Positions 44,084-52,517 of a DNA stretch of 64,000 nucleotides are shown piece after piece (position 1 is the first letter of the stretch; every line of letters begins with the position of its first letter). The stretch comes from Crocinitomix algicola. Its GTDB lineage: Bacteria > Bacteroidota > Bacteroidia > Flavobacteriales_D > Crocinitomicaceae. The DNA lies in contig NZ_LYPF02000002.1 in NCBI RefSeq assembly GCF_001661595.2, forward strand, positions 124,001 to 188,000, in the 5' to 3' direction. The notes under the pieces are model-generated. The model was given only the letters and a program-made list of their open reading frames with translations, was not told the origin of the DNA and ran no database searches. The position numbers and the translations under genes were made by a program.

Positions 44084-45898
44084 TTATTGAACAATCAATT
44101 TTTTAGCATCACCTTCGGTAGTTTGGATATAATAGATTCCAGCAGGTAAGTTTGAAGTGTTTATTTTATTAACGTAAGTAAGTACATTAATCAATTCACC
44201 ATTAGCATTATATATTGCAACATCAGTTGTTCTGTTCATATATACTAAACCTGATGAAGGATTTGGATAAAGTTCTAATGTTTCAGCATCTTCGTTAACC
44301 TCAGGAATTGAAGCAAATCCTTTGTCAAATCCTGTTAAAGCAATTGTACAAGAGTTGTTGTATGGATAAGGGTTTGATCCACTCGGGTGTTGGCTGTTAA
44401 ATAAGATTGTTTTACCATCAGGCAATCCTCTAACACCAGTGATTTCTGCTCCGAAAGGAACTTCAGCGATACGGATTAAATCATCTAATGTAGGTTCATC
44501 AATTCTCATATCCAACATGAATAATTCACAAGTTCTATTTGAGTATCCAGCAGGCATTCTACCGTTTGAAGTTCCGTTAAGGTCTTCGCAAATTAACATA
44601 TAAGAAACATCACCAATTGTGATAAACCCTAAACCATCAGGATTTGATAAGTGAGTGTTAGGATAATCACCTTCCGCAACATCACCGTCAAAATCAGGTC
44701 CACCTTCCATGTAAACTGAAATTTCGTCTGTATCTACGTCAAGTTTTAAAACACGACCATAATAATCAACGTAATCTGAATCGTCAGGACCAGTTACACC
44801 TTGTTCAGTTGCTCTGTCAATATGATGTTGAGCATATTGTCCACCTTCATCATGCGCTGAATTCCAACGTGAAGCTGGGTTGTCTCTTCCTGTTTCAGTG
44901 ATGTAAACATGTCCACCAACTTCGTCATAAGCTACCCACTCTAGACGGTTGAACATAGTTGCACCACCTTCAATAGCAACATCTTGGAAGTTTAACATTA
45001 CGTCTAAATCTGTATTGTCAATTTCAACCCATTTTCCAGGTGCGTCAGCTTTATAAAAATAAGTTGTTCCTTCAGTGAAGTCTCCAGCAACATCAGCAAC
45101 GAACTTAGTTAAAACGCCAGGAGTATTATCTGCTCCTAAATATACTGTTTTGTTATCTGGCATTACTTGACCACCCTCAAATGGCTGACGACCCCAGTTG
45201 TATTGCTTGCGCACAGCAGTTGCTTCTCTCGGATCAATTTCTACCATGTAGTTCATATTTTGAACCTTTTTTATTGTAGCTCCGTCTGCCATAGCTATAC
45301 CTGAACCAGTAATTGTGAAATCACTTGTGTCTCGTATCCCAGCACCATCTGAGTAAATAGCGGCATTCGATCCTTGAAACCATTCCTCAGCAGTCCAAAT
45401 TCTTCCGTCTGCAGCTGACTGAATTCCGCCACAGTTCATTCCAGTTTCACCTACTGTGTTGGCAAAATCAATGTTGAAAAACTCACCAGATCGACCATCA
45501 CTTAAAGTTTGAGATACAATCTCGATAGAATCAGTTGCAGCGTTTCTTTTTATTTTGAACACGGTCATTCCACCACCATCTCCGATGTTATTATCAGAAA
45601 CAATCATTTCGTGGTTGACAGAGATCCATCCTAAGTCATCACTATCTTCGTCCGCAGTGAAACCAATGAAATCATGCCATTGTTTTGCTGGAAATGATCC
45701 TGCTGGATTTCCATAAGTATCCGTTGTTTGTACTTCATCAACCCCTCCAATAAATAAAACTTGTTTTTGAATAAGTGATTCCGGCACAAGAACCGTTTCA
45801 GATTCGATCGTGAAATCGAAGTGCGGGTTAAACCCTAGTTGCGCGTGGCTTGCTGTAGCAGCGAACAATAGCGACGCAGAAAATAAAAATTGCTTCAT
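44084..45898 (-). CDS. PhoX-like (DUF839) phosphatase with type IX sorting domain
   Basis: 604 aa with a signal peptide (about 1-19, ending SHAQ). The body (about 30-515) matches the PhoX/DUF839 propeller: LGWISVNHEM, TAEEWFQGSNA, NWGRQPFEGGQVMPDNKTVYLGAD (in part) and NPDGLGF. PhoX enzymes are calcium/iron-dependent alkaline phosphatases. The last ~75 residues are a type IX secretion C-terminal domain: ELYPNPSSGLVYM, then VAIYNANGELINVL and NLPAGIYYIQTTEGDAKKLI. The protein should thus be exported across the outer membrane and attached or released. Whether all metal ligands are present I cannot judge by eye. Confidence 0.9.
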   Translation of the reverse strand: MKQFLFSASLLFAATASHAQLGFNPHFDFTIESETVLVPESLIQKQVLFIGGVDEVQTTDTYGNPAGSFPAKQWHDFIGFTADEDSDDLGWISVNHEMIVSDNNIGDGGGMTVFKIKRNAATDSIEIVSQTLSDGRSGEFFNIDFANTVGETGMNCGGIQSAADGRIWTAEEWFQGSNAAIYSDGAGIRDTSDFTITGSGIAMADGATIKKVQNMNYMVEIDPREATAVRKQYNWGRQPFEGGQVMPDNKTVYLGADNTPGVLTKFVADVAGDFTEGTTYFYKADAPGKWVEIDNTDLDVMLNFQDVAIEGGATMFNRLEWVAYDEVGGHVYITETGRDNPASRWNSAHDEGGQYAQHHIDRATEQGVTGPDDSDYVDYYGRVLKLDVDTDEISVYMEGGPDFDGDVAEGDYPNTHLSNPDGLGFITIGDVSYMLICEDLNGTSNGRMPAGYSNRTCELFMLDMRIDEPTLDDLIRIAEVPFGAEITGVRGLPDGKTILFNSQHPSGSNPYPYNNSCTIALTGFDKGFASIPEVNEDAETLELYPNPSSGLVYMNRTTDVAIYNANGELINVLTYVNKINTSNLPAGIYYIQTTEGDAKKLIVQ

Positions 45899-45921
45899 TG
45901 TTTCGTTTTTGATTATGAGAA

Positions 45922-45929
45922 CAAAATTA
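45922..45929 (-). promoter_or_regulatory. Bacteroidota -7 element of the PhoX gene
   Basis: On the minus strand TAATTTTG fits TAnnTTTG, 23 bp from the ATG at 45898. No TTG lies at the proper upstream distance. No clear PHO-box-like repeat was seen. Confidence 0.45.
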
Positions 45930-46119
45930 GAGTTGAGTTGTAAGTTTCTATTTACCTCATGTTTAAGTGTCGTTTAACACTCTGTTAACTGATGTTAAGA
46001 ATTTCATTTACATTAACCTCTTTAAGTTACGTTCTTAATTATTTAGAATCGTTTTAGATTGTAAAGCCTTGTTTTTAAAGATAAAATGCCCTTAACGTTC
46101 ATTAATATTGATTTTTCAA

Positions 46120-46149
46120 TTGAAAGTTCGGTGTTCTGGTTTAAATTTG
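46120..46149 (+). promoter_or_regulatory. Promoter giving a probably leaderless helicase mRNA
   Basis: TTG at 46120-46122, a 19-bp spacer and TAAATTTG at 46142-46149. The ATG is only 4 bp after the element, so transcription would start at or next to the start codon. Confidence 0.6.
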
Positions 46150-46153
46150 AGAC

Positions 46154-47458
46154 ATGAATAAAATAAAGTCAGAGGTTGAAATTTTAGAAAAATTAGGGAT
46201 TGCGCAACTCAATGAAATGCAGCAGGCAACAAAGGAAGCATTTAAACATTCGAACAACTTGCTATTACTGTCTCCAACTGGTTCAGGTAAAACTTTAGCT
46301 TTCTTATTGCCGATATTAAACGCTATTGATCCTGACTTAAAAGAAGTTCAAGCATTAATTATTGTTCCAGCTCGAGAGCTAGCTCTTCAAATAGAACAGG
46401 TTATTCGAAGTATGGGAAGTGGTGTTAAAGTGAATGCTTTTTATGGAGGAAGAGCAGGAGCAAAAGATAAGATTGATTTAAATCACCCACCGGCAATTTT
46501 GGTAGGAACGCCAGGTAGGTTAGCGGCACACTTTGAGAGAGGTTCTGTTAATCCGCATTTTATTCATAACTTGGTGTTGGACGAATTTGATAAGTCATTA
46601 GAAATTGGATTTGATGATGACATGATTTTTATATTGGATCAGTTGACGATGATTAAAAAAACAATTTTAACATCAGCAACATTTGGAGTCGAAATACCTG
46701 ACTTTGTAGAGTTTGACAATCCAATAGAACTGAATTTTCTTTCTGAATCAAAAAATAATTTAACACTCGAACTGGTTTATTCTGATGATAAAGGATTTGA
46801 AGATACTTTAATAAACCTTTTACACTATATAGGTAATAAACCGGGTATCATTTTCTGTAATTATAAAGATTCTGTTGAAGGCGTTGGTGAATTGCTAAAG
46901 CAGAACAATATAGATTACGGTATTTTTCACGGTGGAATGGAGCAACGAGATCGCGAAAGAACATTAATTAAATTTCGAAATGGATCACACCAGTTACTTG
47001 TTGCAACTGATTTGGCGGCAAGAGGTATTGACATCAGTGACTTAAATTTCATCATTCACTTTCAATTACCACATAGGGAGGAAGATTTTATACATCGTAA
47101 TGGACGCACAGCAAGGATGCATGCATCTGGTACGGCTTATATTATGCTCACCAAATCGAGCAAGATTGATTATCTACCAGAAAAAAAGCCGTTAACATTA
47201 CAGCCAATTAATGAGTTAAGTCCTTCTGCTTGGGCAACTCTATTTGTGTCAGGCGGTAGGAAAGATAAAATTTCAAAAGGGGATTTAGTGGGACTTTTGA
47301 TGAAGCAAGGAGGGTTAAGCAAAGATGAAATAGGTGTGATTGAGCTAAATAGAGACTGTGCTTTTATAGGGATTAAAAAGGAAAAGTCAGATGAAATTGT
47401 TAATCAACTCAACAACACTCGATTAAAGAAAAAGAAAGTCCGTTTGAGACTTGTTTAG
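46154..47458 (+). CDS. DEAD-box-type RNA helicase with DbpA-like RNA-binding domain
   Basis: 434 aa. The Q motif is LNEMQQATKEAF, motif I SPTGSGKT (residues 40-47), motif Ia VPARELALQ, motif II DEFD at 143-146 instead of DEAD, motif III TSAT, and motif VI HRNGRTAR. Residues ~370-434 fit the DbpA-type RNA recognition domain (SKGDLVGLLMKQGGLSKDEIG, in part, and RDCAFIGIKKEK). DbpA acts on 23S rRNA hairpin 92 during large-subunit assembly, so a ribosome-assembly role is likely. The start at 46154 puts the gene 4 bp behind a good promoter, as for a leaderless mRNA. The PhoX gene is divergent. Confidence 0.92.
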   Translation: MNKIKSEVEILEKLGIAQLNEMQQATKEAFKHSNNLLLLSPTGSGKTLAFLLPILNAIDPDLKEVQALIIVPARELALQIEQVIRSMGSGVKVNAFYGGRAGAKDKIDLNHPPAILVGTPGRLAAHFERGSVNPHFIHNLVLDEFDKSLEIGFDDDMIFILDQLTMIKKTILTSATFGVEIPDFVEFDNPIELNFLSESKNNLTLELVYSDDKGFEDTLINLLHYIGNKPGIIFCNYKDSVEGVGELLKQNNIDYGIFHGGMEQRDRERTLIKFRNGSHQLLVATDLAARGIDISDLNFIIHFQLPHREEDFIHRNGRTARMHASGTAYIMLTKSSKIDYLPEKKPLTLQPINELSPSAWATLFVSGGRKDKISKGDLVGLLMKQGGLSKDEIGVIELNRDCAFIGIKKEKSDEIVNQLNNTRLKKKKVRLRLV

Positions 47459-47630
47459 TTTCATAAAGGTTTTATTCGGGGATTCAGAATGCCTATATGC
47501 AAATATCTTGGGTAAAGTTTTATTCATTTTTGAAAGATTTGTTCTTCTTATCTAGATGGAGATTCGATTGGTCTTATTATTTCGGCTTTAGGTCTAAAAA
47601 GTGTTGATTTTACTGGGGGGAAATTATGAT

Positions 47631-47661
47631 TTGAAACTATTCTGTCATAATTTGGTATACT
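47631..47661 (+). promoter_or_regulatory. Possible promoter of the SiaC-like gene
   Basis: TTGAAA, a 19-bp spacer and TATACT resemble a classical -35/-10 promoter, not the Bacteroidota consensus. It lies 18 bp before the ATG. It may reflect an alternative sigma factor or chance. Confidence 0.3.
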
Positions 47662-47679
47662 AGACTAATTCTTAACACT

Positions 47680-48072
47680 ATGGAAAATTTAGTTCTTAAT
47701 GCCTCAGAAAAAACACCGTACTGTAATTTAGAATGTAACGGTAATTTTAAATTCGAAGGAGTCTCCATGCCAGAAGATGCAGCTACCTTTTATTTTAAAA
47801 TTATCGACTGGATTAGTGATTATTATCGGACGCCAAGTGAAAATACTTTAATCACGGTAAATTTCGCTTATCTTAATTCAACCAGTTCAAGTATGATATT
47901 AAAGATATTTCATTCGTTAAACCGTTTACAAGATTCAGGTAAAACATGTATTAAATGCAAATGGTATTATGAGCCTGAAGATATAGATATGAAAGAGTAT
48001 ATTGAACAAGTGTCTGATTGCGCAAAAAATATTGAATTTGATGTTTGCCCGTTAGAATTGGCTGAGGATTAA
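47680..48072 (+). CDS. SiaC-family regulatory phosphoprotein (DUF1987)
   Basis: 130 aa. The pattern ASEKTPYCNLECNGNFKFEGVSMPEDAATFY (in part), then a helix with IIDWISDYY and the strand-loop NFAYLNSTSSSMIL matches SiaC/DUF1987. Thr68 in LNSTSS coincides with the phosphorylated Thr68 of Pseudomonas aeruginosa SiaC, as I recall it. SiaC, when unphosphorylated, binds and activates the diguanylate cyclase SiaD; SiaB kinase and SiaA phosphatase set its state. None of these partners is encoded nearby, so this is an orphan. The protein is cytoplasmic. Its stop codon shares a TTAA with that of the LpxR gene. Confidence 0.85.
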   Translation: MENLVLNASEKTPYCNLECNGNFKFEGVSMPEDAATFYFKIIDWISDYYRTPSENTLITVNFAYLNSTSSSMILKIFHSLNRLQDSGKTCIKCKWYYEPEDIDMKEYIEQVSDCAKNIEFDVCPLELAED

Positions 48073-49094
48073 ATTTTTCGACCGATAGAAATACTTGCCC
48101 AGCTATGCCAAGTTTTGGAATATTTAATAAATTCTTTCGACCTGGCCTTAATGTGATAATTTAAATAAAGTTGTTTATAATTGAGATTGATACCAAGTTC
48201 AATCGTCCAAACGTGTCGAATAATTTCGTCGCGATTAATTGTGTAGGGGCTATCCATCCAAGGAAGACCTTGTAAGCTTGTGTTTCTTCCTACTAATTCT
48301 AGCAATCCTTGTCCGTATAATTCCCACCTTGCTTTTGACGATTTTTTAATTGGCTTTTTCAGTTGAATGGTATGTTTTGCTTCAGAAGAATCGAAATGAC
48401 TTCTTAAACTGGATCTCAAACCAATCCCTAAATTGCTTGTGTAGTAGCCTAAATTTAGAAAATGTATTTTTTTTAGGCCAAAACTATTAAATAGTGTTGG
48501 TTTTATATGGTTTACAATAAGAATGTTACGCTGATATATTAACCTGAAATTGGGGAGTATAGTTTCAGTGTTCATTAATTTATTATTCCACCCATTGGCA
48601 GGAGGACTGTCGCCAATGGTATGTATTTTATCCTGAATCTTACCCGGTAAATCAGAGCCCATCACCCCGAAATAAAAGTCAAATATAATTTTCCGAGATG
48701 AAGTTTTACTCTGAGCGATTAATCCAAAGCTGGTATAAATGAATGAACTGAAAGGCCGATCATTTAGTATGATTAAAGAGTCTGATACATTGTATGGAGT
48801 GTAGAGTTCTGATCCAAAATTAACACTGAAATAACGCCTTCCCCCTGAAAACGGGTTAAATAAATTTCGCTTTACTTTAGTTTTTATTTGATGTAAAAAA
48901 TCAATCTCTAAGCCACCTGTATATTGTTCATCTCTGTTTCCTAGAAAGAGAAAATCATCATCAAACCGAAAACCGATGTAACTTTTCGTAGAAGAAGGAA
49001 AGTCATTTAGTCTAAATTGACATCTGACGGAAGTGACTGAACAAATAACAAGCGATGACACATAAATTGCTTGGAAAAGTTTTTTAAACATCAA
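48069..49094 (-). CDS. LpxR-like outer-membrane lipid A deacylase (DUF2219)
   Basis: 341 aa with a signal peptide (about 1-25). The family motifs are visible: FDDDFLF and DEQYTGGLEIDF (LpxR has DRxYTNG), and HTIGDSPPANGWNNKL (His158, LpxR HxxxGxxxPxGWxxQL). A late strand with IKARSKEFI also fits. LpxR removes the 3'-linked acyloxyacyl chain of lipid A in the outer leaflet. Sequence drift at the Tyr/Asn positions is moderate, so activity is probable but not certain. The gene is alone on the minus strand and converges with the SiaC-like gene on a shared TTAA. Confidence 0.85.
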   Translation of the reverse strand: MMFKKLFQAIYVSSLVICSVTSVRCQFRLNDFPSSTKSYIGFRFDDDFLFLGNRDEQYTGGLEIDFLHQIKTKVKRNLFNPFSGGRRYFSVNFGSELYTPYNVSDSLIILNDRPFSSFIYTSFGLIAQSKTSSRKIIFDFYFGVMGSDLPGKIQDKIHTIGDSPPANGWNNKLMNTETILPNFRLIYQRNILIVNHIKPTLFNSFGLKKIHFLNLGYYTSNLGIGLRSSLRSHFDSSEAKHTIQLKKPIKKSSKARWELYGQGLLELVGRNTSLQGLPWMDSPYTINRDEIIRHVWTIELGINLNYKQLYLNYHIKARSKEFIKYSKTWHSWASISIGRKI

Positions 49095-49217
49095 ATCAGT
49101 TTTATTTTATTATTTTGTGTCCTACTAGTCAATGCTAAGTTTTAAACGTTGTAGTTGATTGGTGCTGAAGATATAAAAAGGAATTTAAATGCCAGAAGTT
49201 TTTAATAATTAATTATC

Positions 49218-49688
49218 ATGAGAAAAATCACGTTTATTGGTCTATTATGCCTTGGATTAATGAATTGCAAATCAGATATAGATCGTGAAGCCAAAGGAGT
49301 GTTATCTTGGTCGGTTGGGGTAGTAGTGGATATAGGTTATGGGTTAGATATCACTTCGAATATTCAAAAAAAACGCTTACCACAAACGGTAGTAGGAGAT
49401 TTTGTTTTAGACTTGGCGAACGGGAATTGTGAAGAGGCAATAAAGAGCACTATTGGTAAAGCTCGTGAAACAGTACAGGCTAGTTGGGATGCCGGTTGCG
49501 AAGAATACAAAACGATTATAAAAGGTGTGAACTGTGAGTTAAATGAAGAGGATAAAAAACGAATGATATGTGATTGTATAGAAGAAAGAGAGGGCCTAGA
49601 AATGACCTATTTTTATGAATTGAAAAAAATTAAACGGACATGGAAAATAGAGAATTATAGCAAAGAAATTGATTCTTCAGTAGATTAA
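49218..49688 (+). CDS. Small Cys-containing lipoprotein of unknown function
   Basis: 156 aa with a lipobox (LGLMNC, Cys17, followed by KSD). The mature part has five cysteines (in NGNCEEA, DAGCEEY, GVNCEL, MICDCIEE), which suggests two disulfides or metal ligation in the periplasm, where one Cys may remain free. The sequence LSWSVGVVVDIGYGLDI near the N-terminus is a Gly/Val-rich segment. I do not recognise a family. It lies 86 bp upstream of the prolyl oligopeptidase gene on the same strand and may be co-transcribed. Confidence 0.72.
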   Translation: MRKITFIGLLCLGLMNCKSDIDREAKGVLSWSVGVVVDIGYGLDITSNIQKKRLPQTVVGDFVLDLANGNCEEAIKSTIGKARETVQASWDAGCEEYKTIIKGVNCELNEEDKKRMICDCIEEREGLEMTYFYELKKIKRTWKIENYSKEIDSSVD

Positions 49689-49774
49689 TGAAACGATAAT
49701 CCTTTTATTATTCCGTTCGTGTAAGATATTGTTTACACTTATTATTCTTGACTATCTTCAATTAAAAATAAATT

Positions 49775-51916
49775 ATGAAAAAACCTATTTTTTTATGCGC
49801 TGCAAGTTTATGGTTATTTGCTTGTAACAATAACACTAAAAAAGAAGAACAAGTGGAAAGTTTTGAATATCCAAAAACAGTAAAGAAAGCTGATAGTACG
49901 GTTTATTTTGGTAGAACAGTATTAGACCCTTATCGCTGGTTGGAAGATGATCGAAGTGAAGAAACAGAGGCGTGGGTAAAAGAACAAAATAAATTTACTT
50001 TTGGCTACTTAGATGAGATTGAATTTAGATCTAAAATAAAGGACAGGTTTTCTGCATTATGGGATTATGAAAAAGTTGGTTCTCCATTTATTGAAGGAGG
50101 TAAAACTTATTATTATAAGAATGATGGACTACAAAATCAGTATGTCATTTATCAAGTAGATGAGAATGGGGATGAACGTGTTTTCTTAGACCCAAATCAA
50201 TTTTCAGAGGATGGGACCATTTCTTTAGGAAATGTGAGTTTTTCAAAGGATGGTAAAACAGTTGCTTACAGTATTTCTGAGGGAGGATCTGATTGGAGAA
50301 AAGTAATTATTATGGATGCGAATTCACTCGAAATTCTTGAAGATACGTTGGTGGATATTAAATTTAGTGGGTTGTCGTGGAAAGGTAATGATGGTTTTTA
50401 TTACTCGAGTTATGACAAGCCAAAAGGAAGCGAACTCTCGGCGAAGACAGATCAGCACAAACTTTATTACCACAAGTTAGGGACTAAACAAAGTAATGAT
50501 GAGGTTATCTTTGGAGCAAAACCGGAACAAAAGCGACGTTATGTTGGAGGTAGCGTAACGGAAGATGATCGTTATTTACTAATATCTGGGGCGATTTCGA
50601 CTTCTGGAAATGAATTGTATATCATGGACTTAATGGATCCGAAAAAGGAAATTAAGGCAATTGTTGATAATTTTGATAGTGATTCTTATGTTATTGAAAA
50701 TGAAGGAGAGAAATTATTTATTGTTACGAATTTAAATGCTCCGAATAAACGAATTGTGACTGTTAATGCAAACCAACCGAAACCAGAAAATTGGGTTGAT
50801 TTTATCCCGGAGACAGCACATGTTCTCAGTCCATCTACTGGTGGAGGTTTTTTCTTTGCGAATTATATGAAAGATGCAGTTTCGCTAGTTAAACAATTCG
50901 ATTACCAAGGTAATGAAATTACAACTGTCGAATTGCCGGGTATTGGTTCTGCCGGAGGGTTTGGCGGTAAAAAAGAAGATACAGTATTGTATTATTCCTT
51001 TAGTAATTACCACACACCATCTAGTCTTTACACATATAATCCTAAAAAGCAACATTCAACTCAATATTGGACACCTGAAATTGGATTTAATAAGGATGAT
51101 TTTGAATCAACGCAGGTGTTTTTCGAATCTAAAGACGGAACGAAGGTTCCTATGATTATTACGCATAAGAAAGGAATTGAACTCAATGGAAAAAATCCGA
51201 CTATCCTTTATGGATATGGTGGTTTTAATATCAGTTTAACTCCATCTTTCAGTTTGTCTACTGCAGTTTGGATGGAACAAGGAGGTGTTTATGCTGTTCC
51301 TAATTTAAGAGGCGGAGGTGAGTATGGTAAAGCGTGGCATGATGCAGGTACACAATTGAAAAAACAAAATGTATTTGATGATTTTATTGCTGCAGCAGAA
51401 TATTTAATCGCGAACAAATATACTTCGTCAGAATACTTAGCGATAAAAGGAGGTTCTAACGGTGGGTTACTCGTGGGAGCTGTCATGACGCAAAGACCGG
51501 ACTTAATGAAAGTAGCATTGCCTGCGGTTGGGGTTCTGGATATGTTGAGATATCATACGTTTACTGCTGGTGCAGGTTGGGCTTATGATTATGGTACGGC
51601 AGAAGATAGCCAAGAAATGTTTGAGTACCTATTGGGATATTCTCCTGTGCATAATGTTAATGAAGGCACCTCATATCCTGCTACCATGGTAACAACAGGT
51701 GATCACGATGATAGAGTTGTTCCCGCACACTCTTTCAAGTTTATCGCTGAGTTGCAGGCTAAAAATTCGGGGAATAATCCAGTACTGATTCGCATTGAAA
51801 CGGATGCCGGTCATGGGGCAGGAACGCCGGTTTCTAAAATTATAGATGCTTATGCTGATGAAATGAGTTTTGTGCTTCACAATATGGGCGTTAAGGATTT
51901 TGTTATGAAAGAGTAA
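49775..51916 (+). CDS. Prolyl oligopeptidase family serine peptidase, lipoprotein
   Basis: 713 aa. The N-terminus carries a lipobox (LWLFAC, Cys17), so the enzyme sits in the envelope. Residues ~30-110 and the C-terminal ~260 form the alpha/beta-hydrolase; the central part (~110-440) is the seven-bladed propeller that limits access to peptides. The triad is Ser561 in GGSNGGLL, Asp645 in GDHDDRVVP and His680 in DAGHGAG. YGYGGFNISLTPSFS and NLRGGGEYGKAWH are typical of the S9A group. It cleaves short peptides after proline. A terminator follows. Confidence 0.95.
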   Translation: MKKPIFLCAASLWLFACNNNTKKEEQVESFEYPKTVKKADSTVYFGRTVLDPYRWLEDDRSEETEAWVKEQNKFTFGYLDEIEFRSKIKDRFSALWDYEKVGSPFIEGGKTYYYKNDGLQNQYVIYQVDENGDERVFLDPNQFSEDGTISLGNVSFSKDGKTVAYSISEGGSDWRKVIIMDANSLEILEDTLVDIKFSGLSWKGNDGFYYSSYDKPKGSELSAKTDQHKLYYHKLGTKQSNDEVIFGAKPEQKRRYVGGSVTEDDRYLLISGAISTSGNELYIMDLMDPKKEIKAIVDNFDSDSYVIENEGEKLFIVTNLNAPNKRIVTVNANQPKPENWVDFIPETAHVLSPSTGGGFFFANYMKDAVSLVKQFDYQGNEITTVELPGIGSAGGFGGKKEDTVLYYSFSNYHTPSSLYTYNPKKQHSTQYWTPEIGFNKDDFESTQVFFESKDGTKVPMIITHKKGIELNGKNPTILYGYGGFNISLTPSFSLSTAVWMEQGGVYAVPNLRGGGEYGKAWHDAGTQLKKQNVFDDFIAAAEYLIANKYTSSEYLAIKGGSNGGLLVGAVMTQRPDLMKVALPAVGVLDMLRYHTFTAGAGWAYDYGTAEDSQEMFEYLLGYSPVHNVNEGTSYPATMVTTGDHDDRVVPAHSFKFIAELQAKNSGNNPVLIRIETDAGHGAGTPVSKIIDAYADEMSFVLHNMGVKDFVMKE

Positions 51917-51943
51917 AAGCGAAATTAATATTAATAATTCACG

Positions 51944-51988
51944 AAGGGTGTTAGAGGATTAGTAAAATCTTCACACCCTTTTTTTATG
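51944..51988 (+). terminator. Intrinsic terminator of the prolyl oligopeptidase gene
   Basis: Outer stem AAGGGTGT (51944-51951) with ACACCCTT (51973-51980), plus an inner 7-bp stem with one G-T pair, followed by a T run. Confidence 0.85.
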
Positions 51989-52323
51989 TTTTTTTGATTA
52001 ATTGATGAAGAATATGATGAATTTACTACAAGTAGAAATGTTTGAAACGCTCTCACGGATTTTAGCTAAAATTAGAGGCGATTTTTTTCCGTCACTATGT
52101 TCTTTCCAAAAGAAAAAAACACCGTAATATAGGTCAGTCGAATGTTAGTCGTTTTGAAATTAAAAAACGCTAAAAAAAATCTCAATAATTCAGAGGCAAA
52201 GAGTTGGAATCTTAAAAATATTGTGGTATAGAGTGAGCGAGATTTCCTTGTTAACATGTTGTTTTGCAATGGGTTGTTTGCTTTGTTTTTTCAGTGAGAA
52301 AAATCATGTTTTAAGAGGTTGGG

Positions 52324-52351
52324 TTTTCCACAAAATAGATACTTATTCACA
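52324..52351 (+). promoter_or_regulatory. Two DnaA-box-like sites upstream of nrdBA
   Basis: TTTTCCACA (52324-52332) and TTATTCACA (52343-52351) lie in the same orientation, 19 bp apart start to start. The second fits TTATNCACA exactly; the first fits the relaxed TTWTNCACA. DnaA control of ribonucleotide reductase promoters is known in Escherichia coli; its presence here is inference. Confidence 0.5.
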
Positions 52352-52417
52352 ATTTACTACTTTGTCAAAAACGTAAATTGGGTCGTGAAATACTGTATTT
52401 AGGCAGTTTAGTAAGTC

Positions 52418-52438
52418 TATTAACAAAGGGTGTTAATA
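52418..52438 (+). promoter_or_regulatory. Inverted repeat, operator candidate for nrdBA
   Basis: TATTAACA (52418-52425), a 5-bp spacer and TGTTAATA (52431-52438) form a perfect dyad about 40 bp before the -7 element. It does not match the NrdR box as I know it. It may bind another dimeric regulator. Confidence 0.4.
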
Positions 52439-52478
52439 ACCTTTATTTTTTTGTCAAAAAGAGAGGCAAGTTTAGGAC

Positions 52479-52486
52479 TAATTTTG
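52479..52486 (+). promoter_or_regulatory. Bacteroidota -7 element of nrdBA
   Basis: TAATTTTG fits TAnnTTTG, 31 bp before the ATG of nrdB. The nearest TTG (52451-52453) is 25 bp upstream, beyond the usual spacing. Confidence 0.45.
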
Positions 52487-52517
52487 ATGGTAAGAACTGT
52501 TCTAAATAGATTTTATT

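Larger units (their letters stand above)
51989..52517. other. Long intergenic region before nrdB
   Basis: About 530 bp without a recognised gene. It holds two DnaA-box-like sites (52324-52351), an 8-bp inverted repeat (52418-52438) and a -7 element (52479-52486), all described separately. The left part contains a 40-codon frame (52005-52127) of unknown status. An open frame on the minus strand (52072-52269) has low-complexity composition and looks like chance. Confidence 0.6.

Noticed and set aside
51289-51486. Open frames on the opposite strand of the prolyl oligopeptidase and other long genes
   Set aside because: They lie fully inside well-supported genes and show no domain or signal of their own.
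52072-52269. 65-codon open frame on the minus strand before nrdB
   Set aside because: Composition is Phe/Leu/Arg-biased low complexity, it overlaps another small frame, and no family is recognisable.
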